The notes beneath the pieces are model-generated. The model did not search any database and was not told where the DNA came from. It was given only the letters and a program-made list of their open reading frames with translations. Positions 55,932 through 63,093 of a stretch of DNA of 64,000 nucleotides are shown here, piece by piece. Where the stretch lies: the NCBI GenBank assembly GCA_902778115.1, contig CACYWG010000018.1:21012-85011 (forward strand). The letters run 5' to 3'. This stretch comes from Oscillospiraceae bacterium. Its GTDB lineage: Bacteria; Bacillota; Clostridia; Oscillospirales; Oscillospiraceae. The position numbers were made by a program, and so were the translations under genes. Position 1 is the first letter of the stretch. Each line of letters begins with the position of its first letter.

Positions 55932-56474
55932 TCAGAGCCAGCGGACCGCGCCGGTCTCCACGTCGTACACCGCGCCGAGGATCTCCAGACCGTCGGATGC
56001 GATCTCCGGATGCGCGCCGAATTCTCGCCGCAGCTCGTCGACGCCGTGCCGCACGTTCAGCTCACAGGCGCGCAGCGCGTCCCGCTCCTCCCCCACGGCC
56101 AGCAGGATCTCGTCGGTGATAGTTTTGATGAAGCCGTCGCCGCCGCCGGACAGGGCCGCGGACACGGCGCCGCAGCGCGTGTGCCCCAGCAGCACGATCG
56201 TCCGGCAGTCCAGATGCCCGGCGGCATATTCGATGCTGCCCAGCTGATGCCGGTCGAGCACATTGCCGGCCACGCGGACGACGAACAGCTCGCCCAGGCC
56301 GGCGCCGAAGATCTGCTCCGGGATCACGCGGGAATCCGAGCAAGCGATGACGATGGCATAGGGCCGCTGGCCTTTTTGCGCGGTCTCGCGGCGCTTGTCC
56401 GCCGCCTCGGCGCCCGCCTCCTGCCAGCGCAGATTGCCGCGCAGCAGCCGCTCGCGGATGTCCAGTTCCTTCAT
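55932..56474 (-). CDS. Beta-carbonic anhydrase
   Basis: A 180-residue zinc enzyme that interconverts carbon dioxide and bicarbonate. The ligands are Cys45 (with Asp47/Arg49 in CSDSR), His98 and Cys101 (GHTRCG). Other family segments are VVRVAGNVLDRHQLGSIEYA and the central ALSGGGDGFIKTI. Length fits the shorter clade. It is monocistronic. Bicarbonate supply for PEP carboxykinase-type reactions is a plausible use. Confidence 0.93.
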   Translation of the reverse strand: MKELDIRERLLRGNLRWQEAGAEAADKRRETAQKGQRPYAIVIACSDSRVIPEQIFGAGLGELFVVRVAGNVLDRHQLGSIEYAAGHLDCRTIVLLGHTRCGAVSAALSGGGDGFIKTITDEILLAVGEERDALRACELNVRHGVDELRREFGAHPEIASDGLEILGAVYDVETGAVRWL

Positions 56475-56571
56475 GTTTGCATCCCTCCCCCTTCATTTTA
56501 CCGGCGCTGCTGCCCCCTGTCAACGCGCTTTTTGCCAAAGCCGCCGCCTTGCGGTTTCCATCCCGGCATGC

Positions 56572-56759
56572 TATAATGATTATAGGATGGCGAAAAGCCA
56601 AAAAGCTTTTCGCAGCGCCGCTTTGCGGCGCAGCAAGACAGCGTAGCTGCCTTGCCATATACTCATTGCAATGAGCATCGGGCGAATGATTCATAGAATC
56701 ATTCGCTGCCAAAAATCAATCGAATCATCGATTGATTATGCCATCCGATGATCATTATA
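56572..56759. repeat. Multi-hairpin repeat, copy B
   Basis: The outer 20-bp stem (56572-56591 with 56740-56759) has one G-U and one mismatch. Inside, in order, are CGAAAAGC/GCTTTTCG, GCGCCGC/GCGGCGC, CAAGACAGC/GCTGCCTTG, CTCATT/AATGAG, GCGAATGATTC/GAATCATTCGC and AATCAATCGA/TCGATTGATT. One hairpin of copy A is missing. It lies between divergent carbonic anhydrase and PIG-L genes. Confidence 0.85.
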
Positions 56760-56803
56760 CTTTGGGCAGAATCAAACGCCCTTTGGCAGAAAGGACGATC
56801 CGC

Positions 56804-57574
56804 ATGGGTCTCACCAAGCTCGCTCTTCGTTTCGCCGCGCCCGCTCCCCGTCCCGGGGACTTCCGGCGCTGCCTGTTCATCGGCCCTCACCCGGACGATA
56901 TCGAGATCGGCGCCGGCGCCACTGCCGCGCGCTTTGCCGCCGAAGGCAAACAGGTCAGTTTTCTGATCTGTCTGGACGGGCGCTTCGGCCTGGAAAACGC
57001 GCACGCCGGCACCACGCCGCAGGAGCTGGCGGAGATCCGGCGCAGAGAGAGCATCCGAGGCGCCGCGGCCCTCGGCGTGAGCGAGGTCCGCTTCCTCGGC
57101 CTGTCGGACGGCGGACTCTACGACAAGGAGGAACTGCTGCGCGGCATGGCGCGTGTGATCGGCGAAGTGAAGCCGGAGATCATCTTCGCGCCCGACCCCT
57201 TCGTCGCCAGCGAGTGCCACGCCGACCACCTGAACGTGGGCGGGGCCGCCCGGCAGCTGGCCTTCTTCGCGCCCTTCGCGGAGATCATGGCCACTTACGG
57301 TGCGCAGAGCGCCCCGGTGGAGGCGATCGCCTACTACATGACCGCGCATCCGAACCGCTACGTCGGGACAAGGGACACGTTTGACCGCCAGCTGACGGCC
57401 ATCCGCTGCCACGAGAGTCAGTTTCCGGCGGGCTCCGGGGCGCTCGGCTCGCTGGAGCTGTATCTGAAGCTCCGCGCCGCGGATTTCGGCCTGCGCAGCT
57501 TCTGTGGGCGGGCCGAGGGCTTCCGCGTGCTTGGCAAGACGCAGATGCACTGCCTCCCCGAGGCGGGTCTTTGA
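56804..57574 (+). CDS. PIG-L family deacetylase
   Basis: A 256-residue zinc hydrolase of the LmbE/PIG-L family, which removes N-acetyl groups from amino sugars. Motifs are GPHPDDIEIGAGAT (His29, Asp31, Asp32) and ECHADHLN (His139, Asp141, His142). Start ATG 56804 has AAAGGA upstream; earlier starts would lie in the repeat. The substrate is unknown, with N-acetylglucosamine conjugates usual. Confidence 0.9.
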   Translation: MGLTKLALRFAAPAPRPGDFRRCLFIGPHPDDIEIGAGATAARFAAEGKQVSFLICLDGRFGLENAHAGTTPQELAEIRRRESIRGAAALGVSEVRFLGLSDGGLYDKEELLRGMARVIGEVKPEIIFAPDPFVASECHADHLNVGGAARQLAFFAPFAEIMATYGAQSAPVEAIAYYMTAHPNRYVGTRDTFDRQLTAIRCHESQFPAGSGALGSLELYLKLRAADFGLRSFCGRAEGFRVLGKTQMHCLPEAGL

Positions 57575-57581
57575 CAGATAA

Positions 57582-57620
57582 AGCAAAAGCAGCCGTTCCG
57601 AAGAACGGCTGCTTTTTTAT
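57582..57620 (+). terminator. Terminator after PIG-L gene
   Basis: AAAAGCAGCCGTTC and GAACGGCTGCTTTTTTA pair around CGAA. Confidence 0.85.
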
Positions 57621-57637
57621 GTTTGGGCTTATTGTGC

Positions 57638-60244
57638 TTATCTCTCGCGCATCTTGCGGATCTCGATCTTCTTCCGGCGCTCGGCCTCGAACTGAGGCAG
57701 CACCTTCGGGCGGTCGAAGTACTCGATGCTCTCGACGTTGGTGCGCTTGCGCAGGTGGATGGCGTCGAACTTGCAGCGGGTGGTGCACACGCCGCAGCCG
57801 AGGCACTTATTCGGATCGACGAAGGAAGCGCCGCAGCCCAGGCAGCGGGCGGTCTCCTTCTTGACCTGCTCCTCGGTGAAGGTCCTGCGGTCGTCCTTGA
57901 AGCTGCAGGCCTTGGCGGCGTCCTTGCCGGGGACCTGGCGCCCGGAGGCGTCGTAGTCGCGCTTGACGGTATCGAAGTCCACGTTCTCCTTGTCGAAGGC
58001 GCGGTAAGTCAGGCGGTCGCGGCCCAGCGTGAGGCTCTGGCCGGGATGGACGTAGCGGTGGATGGAGATGGCGGCCTGCTTGCCCTGCGCGATCGCGTCG
58101 ATGGCAAACTTCGGGCCGGTGTGGGCGTCGCCGCCGACGAAGATATCGGGCTGGGCGGTCTGGTAGGTGACCTCGTCCGCGATCACGCGGCCCTTCTCGT
58201 CGGTCTTGAGCTCGCCGAGATCCAGGCCCTCGAGGTCGATGCGCTGGCCGATGGCGGCGAGGATCGCGTCGCACTCGATGGTGCCTGCCTCGCAGACCAG
58301 AGCGGCGACCTTGCCGTCCTTGCCCTCGATGGAGACGGGCTTGTGCTCGAAGAGGAACTTCACGCCCTCTTCCTTCGCTTCGGCGACCTCGGCGGGATCG
58401 GCGGGCATGTCGCTCTCCTTGCGGCGGTAGGCCACCGTCACCTCGGCGCCGAGACGCACGGCCGTGCGGGCGACGTCCATAGCGACGTTGCCGCCGCCGA
58501 CCACGACGACCTTCTTGCCGATGGCGGGACGGGCGCCGGCGTTGACCTCACGCAGGAAGTCCACGCCGCCCCAGACGCCCTCGAGTTCCTCGCCCGGGAT
58601 GCCGAGGGAGGCGGACTTCTGCGCGCCGACGGCGAGGTAAATGGCGTCGAAGCCCTGCTCGCGCAGCTGCTGGATGGTCAGATCCTTGCCGATCTCCACG
58701 CCGCAGCGGAAGATGACGCCCAGCTCCTTGAGCACGTCGATCTCCGCGTCGAGCACGGTGCGCTCGAGACGGAAGCTCGGGATGCCGTAGCGCAGCATGC
58801 CGCCGGGCTGCTCGTTCTTGTCGAACACGGTGACGCGGTAGTTGTCGGCCGCGAGGAAGTAGGCGCAGCTCAGGCCCGCGGGGCCGGCGCCGATGATCGC
58901 GATCTTCTTGTCGCTGAAGTCATAGAGCTTCTTCGGCACGAAGCGGGTATCGCGGCTGATTTCCTGATCGGCGATGAACTTCTTGACCTCGTCGATGGCG
59001 ACGGCGCGGTCAATGTTGCCGCGGGTGCACTCGCTCTCGCACTTGCGGTTGCAGATGCGGCCGCAGACGGCGGGCAGCGGGTTTTCCTTCTTGATGAGCT
59101 CCAGGGCCTCGAGGTAGCGGCCCTGCGCGGCGAGCTTCAGGTAGCCCTGGACGGCGATGTGCGCGGGGCAGGCCGTCTTGCAGGGCGCGGTGCCTTCGGG
59201 GGCGATGTATTCGCGGTTCGAGCGATGCTCGGGGTTCCAGTGCTCCGGCGTCCACTCGATGTCGTCGGGCAGCTCATGCGGCTCGTGCGTGATCGGGGTC
59301 TTGGCGCAGAGCTTCTGGCCCATCTGGATGGCGTTGTTGGCGCAGTGGTCGGTGCACTGGCCGCAGGCCACGCACTTTTCCTGGTCGATCTCGGCCACAT
59401 AGTTGCTCGCGGAGGTGGCGGGGGTGTTGTAGTACTGGCTCACGCCCAGCGCCAGGCAGCTCTCCGTCATGCAGTTGCAGATGGCGAAGGTCTCGCCCTG
59501 GTGCAGGGTGGTGATCTGGTGGACGCAGCCGCGCTCTTCGCACTTTTTCAGCAGCTCCTTGGCCTCGGCCACGGAGACGGGCTTGCCCTTGCCGGTGCGG
59601 TTGAACATATCGCCGACGTGGCCCATGAAGATGCACAGGCCCTCGTCCAGGTCGCCGCTGCCCTCGCCCATCATGCGGCGCACACGGCGGCACTGGCAGG
59701 GCGTGATGCTCAGATGGCCCTCGTTCTCTTCCAGATACTTGCTGCAGCGCTCGTTGTCGATCTGCTCCGTGCCGGCGGGGATGGCGCTCTCGACAGGGAT
59801 GACGCGCATGATGCCGGCGCCCATCGGGGTATTCGGCGCGTGCTCGATCTGGCTGGTGGTGGCGTGCTGGTGGAAGGCATATGCGATTTCGGGGTGCGCA
59901 ATACAGAATTTCTCGTTGATGAGCAGGAACTCGAAAATACCGGGGGTGTAGGGCGGCAGCAGATAGATCTCCAGGCCGACCTTCGGCACCACGACCTGCA
60001 CGACAAGGCCGATATCCGTCAGCTCATGCAGGACCTCTCTCGTCCGCTTGACCGGCATCTTTGCCTTGTGCGCAATGATGGGCACGAAGCCCGGCTTCAT
60101 GCTGGTCAGCGCCAGCATCACGGTGATCTGCTCGTCGGTGATCCACTGCTCGAACACCTTGTATTCGGCGCAGTCGGGCGTGATTTTATAATGCCCGTCG
60201 TTGATCTTCTCGCAGAGCTTGATCAGATTCTCTCTCACTTGCAT
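57638..60244 (-). CDS. Multidomain iron-sulfur FAD oxidoreductase
   Basis: An 868-residue cytosolic protein. Residues 1-130 look like a winged-helix domain (MPVKRTREVLHELTDIGLV). A Cys-rich region (about 180-270) precedes a ferredoxin motif CVACGQCTDHC. A GltD-like half follows, with a cluster segment CGRICNRKCESEC, the FAD loop IIGAGPAGLSCAYFLA, the NAD(P) loop VVVGGGNVAMDVARTA and GDAHTGP. A C-terminal two-cluster ferredoxin ends it (CLGCGASF, CLGCGVCTTRCKFDAIHL). It should move electrons between NAD(P)H and ferredoxin or an unknown partner. No partner subunit is adjacent. Confidence 0.85.
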   Translation of the reverse strand: MQVRENLIKLCEKINDGHYKITPDCAEYKVFEQWITDEQITVMLALTSMKPGFVPIIAHKAKMPVKRTREVLHELTDIGLVVQVVVPKVGLEIYLLPPYTPGIFEFLLINEKFCIAHPEIAYAFHQHATTSQIEHAPNTPMGAGIMRVIPVESAIPAGTEQIDNERCSKYLEENEGHLSITPCQCRRVRRMMGEGSGDLDEGLCIFMGHVGDMFNRTGKGKPVSVAEAKELLKKCEERGCVHQITTLHQGETFAICNCMTESCLALGVSQYYNTPATSASNYVAEIDQEKCVACGQCTDHCANNAIQMGQKLCAKTPITHEPHELPDDIEWTPEHWNPEHRSNREYIAPEGTAPCKTACPAHIAVQGYLKLAAQGRYLEALELIKKENPLPAVCGRICNRKCESECTRGNIDRAVAIDEVKKFIADQEISRDTRFVPKKLYDFSDKKIAIIGAGPAGLSCAYFLAADNYRVTVFDKNEQPGGMLRYGIPSFRLERTVLDAEIDVLKELGVIFRCGVEIGKDLTIQQLREQGFDAIYLAVGAQKSASLGIPGEELEGVWGGVDFLREVNAGARPAIGKKVVVVGGGNVAMDVARTAVRLGAEVTVAYRRKESDMPADPAEVAEAKEEGVKFLFEHKPVSIEGKDGKVAALVCEAGTIECDAILAAIGQRIDLEGLDLGELKTDEKGRVIADEVTYQTAQPDIFVGGDAHTGPKFAIDAIAQGKQAAISIHRYVHPGQSLTLGRDRLTYRAFDKENVDFDTVKRDYDASGRQVPGKDAAKACSFKDDRRTFTEEQVKKETARCLGCGASFVDPNKCLGCGVCTTRCKFDAIHLRKRTNVESIEYFDRPKVLPQFEAERRKKIEIRKMRER

Positions 60245-60283
60245 AAACTTCCTCCTTGTTTATGAACCGATTTGGTCTTCTAC

Positions 60284-60312
60284 AGTTTATCTGTTTCGCC
60301 TGCAAATGTCAA
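60284..60312 (-). promoter_or_regulatory. Promoter of FAD oxidoreductase
   Basis: On the minus strand, TTGACA (60307-60312) and TAAACT (60284-60289) are 17 bases apart. AAGGAGG follows before the start. Confidence 0.7.
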
Positions 60313-60325
60313 TGCGATTCGACCG

Positions 60326-60354
60326 TTGCAGGGCTGAAACTTTTGTGCTAAGAT
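60326..60354 (+). promoter_or_regulatory. Promoter of DUF4298 gene
   Basis: TTGCAG (60326-60331) and TAAGAT (60349-60354), 17 bases apart, divergent from the oxidoreductase promoter. Confidence 0.55.
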
Positions 60355-60379
60355 GCCGGGTAGAAGGAAGGGATCGTGC

Positions 60380-60691
60380 ATGGAACAAATCGAACGCATC
60401 CGCCGGATGGAGGACGTGCTGCAGCGGGCCAAAGCCGCCTGCCGCGCGCTGGACGAGGCGCTGGACGGCTATGAGGCTCTGCGCAGCGAGGTCGACGCGC
60501 TGGGCAAATACTACGGCAGCGAGCTCTGGTTTTACGACTTCGACTGCGACCGCGCCGGTCTCCTGCCCGGGGATCTTCCGCGCGGCGTCCTGTCCGAGGA
60601 CGAGGCTTACGATCTTTTGAGCCGCTGGCGGGAGCTGCAGGCGCGCGCGAGCGCGCTGTTCGGCGCGGACAAAACGCCCGAAGGAGACTGA
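60380..60691 (+). CDS. DUF4298 family protein
   Basis: A 103-residue helical protein: EQIERIRRMEDVLQRAKAAC, ALDGYEALRSEVDALGKYYGSELWFYDFDCDRAGLLPGDLPRGVLSEDEAYDLL. This is the DUF4298 pattern (YYxSxxWxxDxxxDxxGxLPxDLxRGVLSED). Start 60380 has AAGGAAGGG upstream. Function unknown. Confidence 0.85.
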   Translation: MEQIERIRRMEDVLQRAKAACRALDEALDGYEALRSEVDALGKYYGSELWFYDFDCDRAGLLPGDLPRGVLSEDEAYDLLSRWRELQARASALFGADKTPEGD

Positions 60692-60734
60692 TTTTTGGTA
60701 TTTATTTCAAGTTTCGCCGAAACGCAACAAGCAC

Positions 60735-60764
60735 TTGCAGAGCTCTTTATATTTATGGTATACT
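60735..60764 (+). promoter_or_regulatory. Promoter of nucleotidase-like lipoprotein
   Basis: TTGCAG (60735-60740) and TATACT (60759-60764), 18 bases apart, 72 bases before the start. Confidence 0.5.
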
Positions 60765-60836
60765 AATTGGGTTAGAAAAGCAGTGTCGGCCGCGCGATGC
60801 GCTCCCGCCGGGCTGCAGAAAGAACGAGGTAGAAAC

Positions 60837-62618
60837 ATGAAGAAAAAACTTCTCGCAGTTTTTCTGGCCGCAGCCATGCTGCTGACGACCGGCTGCGGGA
60901 TTTTGCCCTCCATTTTTGGCGGCGATACGGACGAAACGCCGATCCAGCAGCCCGCATCACAGCCGGTCCAGCAGGCAACCCAGGAACCGGTTCAGCAGCC
61001 GACCCCGCAGCCGGCCCAGCGCCCCTCATCCATCGATCTCAGCGGCGACGCCGTGATCCTCTTCACCGGCGACGTACACTGCGCCGTCAACCGCGGCTTC
61101 GGCTTCGCCGGACTGCAGCAGCTGCGCGATTACCTGGTCAACAAGGGCGACGATGTGATCCTCGTCGATACCGGCGACGCCATTCAGGGCGAACCTCTCG
61201 GCACGATGAGCAAGGGTGAGGCCATTGTCAGCCTGATGAACGAGGTCGGCTATGAGATCGCCGTGCCCGGCAGCCACGAGTTTGACTACGGCGTGGACCG
61301 CTTCTTTGAGCTGTCCGACATGGCCAGCTTCGACTATGTCAGCTGCAACTTCAACAAAGACGGTCAGCTGCTCCTGGCGCCCTATGTCACGCGCCAGCTC
61401 GGCGGCCACCTGGTCGCCTTCATCGGCGTGACCACGCCCCGGACGCTGACCGCCATCGCCCCGCGCCAGTTCATGAATGAGGACGGCAAGTTCGTCTACA
61501 GCTTCTATCAGGACGACTCCGGCCGGTATCTCTACAGTGCCGTGCAGAAAGCAGTTGACAACGCCCGTGTCGAAGGCGCCGAGTATGTCGTCGTCCTCGG
61601 TCACCTGGGCGGTGGGGATCAAAACCACCCCTGGACCTATTCCGACATCATCTCCAATACCAACGGCATTGACGTGCTGCTTGACAGCCAGAGCCACGAC
61701 ACGGAACAGGCCGTCGTGCAGAACAAGGACGGCAAGGACGTGCTCCGCATCGCCGGCGGCTCCAAGCTCGACAACATCGGCTATTGCCGCATCGCCGCGG
61801 ACGGCAGCCTCTCCGTCGGCGTCTACACCTGGCCCAACGAGATCTCCGCTCCCGAAATGATGGGACTCAACAACCAGATGACCGCCGCCGTGGCTGCCGC
61901 CGAAGACGATCTGGCAACGGCTCTTGATCAGATCTTTGCCAGCAACCGCGTGGAACTGACCGTCAGCGATCCCCTGACCACTGATATCGCCGGCAACCCG
62001 ATCCGCATGATCGACAGCGCGGAGACCAACCTCGGCGACCTTTGCGCCGACGCCTTCCGCGTCCAGTCCGGCGCCGAAATCGCCCTCATCAACAGCGGCG
62101 ACATCTGCACAAGTATCCCCGCCGGCGACATTTCCTACGGCGATATCCTGCGCGTCTTCCCTGACGGCAACTCCCTGTGCGTGATCGAAGTCAGCGGCGT
62201 CCAGATCGTCGACGCGCTGGAATGGGCCGCCCGCAAGGCGCCGGAGAAGCTTGAAAGCTTCCTGCAGGTCTCCGGTCTGAGCTTCGAGATTCACACCTAT
62301 CTGCAGGAGACCACCATGACCGACGATAACGGCGACTACAGGGGCTGCTACGGGCTGCACCGCGTGCAGAACATCCAGGTCAACGGCCAACCCATCCAGT
62401 ACTACGGCGTCTATACGCTGGCCGGCAACGACCGCCTGCTGATCGACGGCGAGGACGGCTTCGGCATGTTCCGCAGCTGCAAGGTCCTGCAGGACCGCGT
62501 CAAGCTCGATAACCTGGTGCTGATCGACTATATCGCCGAGAACCTCGGCGGTGTCATCAGCGACGATTACGAAAATCCCTTCGGCCAGGGCCGCATCGTG
62601 ATCAAGGAAAATCCCTGA
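60837..62618 (+). CDS. Degenerate 5'-nucleotidase-like lipoprotein
   Basis: A 593-residue protein. A lipoprotein signal (lipobox LTTGC, Cys20) and a Gln/Pro linker precede a metallophosphoesterase-like domain: FTGDVHCAV, DTGDAIQGEPLG, VVLGHLGGG. The C-terminal 5'-nucleotidase domain reads ETNLGDLCADAFR. Key positions differ from the family. GNHE is GSHE, GHSH/Q is SQSH, the substrate GGGxR loop is NSGDIC, and FPFGN is FPDGN. It may bind without cutting nucleotides, or have a different substrate. Confidence 0.82.
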   Translation: MKKKLLAVFLAAAMLLTTGCGILPSIFGGDTDETPIQQPASQPVQQATQEPVQQPTPQPAQRPSSIDLSGDAVILFTGDVHCAVNRGFGFAGLQQLRDYLVNKGDDVILVDTGDAIQGEPLGTMSKGEAIVSLMNEVGYEIAVPGSHEFDYGVDRFFELSDMASFDYVSCNFNKDGQLLLAPYVTRQLGGHLVAFIGVTTPRTLTAIAPRQFMNEDGKFVYSFYQDDSGRYLYSAVQKAVDNARVEGAEYVVVLGHLGGGDQNHPWTYSDIISNTNGIDVLLDSQSHDTEQAVVQNKDGKDVLRIAGGSKLDNIGYCRIAADGSLSVGVYTWPNEISAPEMMGLNNQMTAAVAAAEDDLATALDQIFASNRVELTVSDPLTTDIAGNPIRMIDSAETNLGDLCADAFRVQSGAEIALINSGDICTSIPAGDISYGDILRVFPDGNSLCVIEVSGVQIVDALEWAARKAPEKLESFLQVSGLSFEIHTYLQETTMTDDNGDYRGCYGLHRVQNIQVNGQPIQYYGVYTLAGNDRLLIDGEDGFGMFRSCKVLQDRVKLDNLVLIDYIAENLGGVISDDYENPFGQGRIVIKENP

Positions 62619-62639
62619 TCTTTTCTGCCAAACATCATC

Positions 62640-62677
62640 CAGGATCCCGTGCCCTGTCGGCACGGGATCTTTTCTTC
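62640..62677 (+). terminator. Terminator after nucleotidase-like gene
   Basis: GATCCCGTGCC and GGCACGGGATC pair around CTGTC, followed by TTTTCTT. Confidence 0.8.
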
Positions 62678-62801
62678 CCCAGATCTTGTTTGCTTTTTTG
62701 CGCTAAAGCGCCATATCTTGTGAAAAATCTGTCTTTTGTGCAGTTTATCTATCTATTTGCTGAAAAGATTGAGAAATTCATGTATTTTTAACAATTTTCT
62801 C

Positions 62802-62830
62802 TTGACACCGATCAAAAAGTATGGTATACA
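62802..62830 (+). promoter_or_regulatory. Promoter of structured RNA
   Basis: TTGACA (62802-62807) and TATACA (62825-62830), 17 bases apart. No convincing gene follows, only the RNA at 62837-63028. Confidence 0.75.
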
Positions 62831-62836
62831 TAATAC

Positions 62837-63028
62837 AGGAGATGGGCGGCACCCATCGGTGAGATCGGCACCTAAACCCGGAAAGCAAGCAACGGTTACT
62901 TGTGGGCCCACCGTCGGCATCGTAGACGGTACGTTGAACGGGCAACGCGCCAATCAGTCAAGGCTGGCATTAAAACCGGTTATTGAAAGCAGTCTGTATT
63001 CCCCTTCCGGGAAGACAGGCTGTTTTCT
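62837..63028 (+). ncRNA. Structured small RNA, possibly raiA-motif type
   Basis: About 190 bases between a strong promoter and an intrinsic terminator (62989-63028, stem with TTCCC/GGGAA tip, then TTTTCTTG). Local stems are GATGGG/CCCATC (62842-62858), GGTG/CACC, CAAG/CTTG around CAACGGTTA, ACCGTC/GACGGT and CGTTG/CAACG. Many unpaired, conserved-looking purine stretches (CTAAACCCGGAAAGC) lie between. The sequence style recalls clostridial raiA-motif RNA, but I cannot confirm this. No ribosome site with a credible frame. Confidence 0.6.
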
Positions 63029-63043
63029 TGTTTCGAATCAACA

Positions 63044-63082
63044 AAAAAATCCACCGGCAGGGCCGGTGGATTTTTTTGTTAT
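63044..63082 (-). terminator. Terminator of pckA
   Basis: AAAAAAATCCACCGGC and GCCGGTGGATTTTTTT form a 16-bp stem around AGG, usable in both directions. Confidence 0.88.
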
Positions 63083-63093
63083 TTTGGCTAAGC

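Noticed and set aside
62837..63028. 6S RNA
   Set aside because: I do not see the single long stem with a central bubble; the region forms many short hairpins instead.
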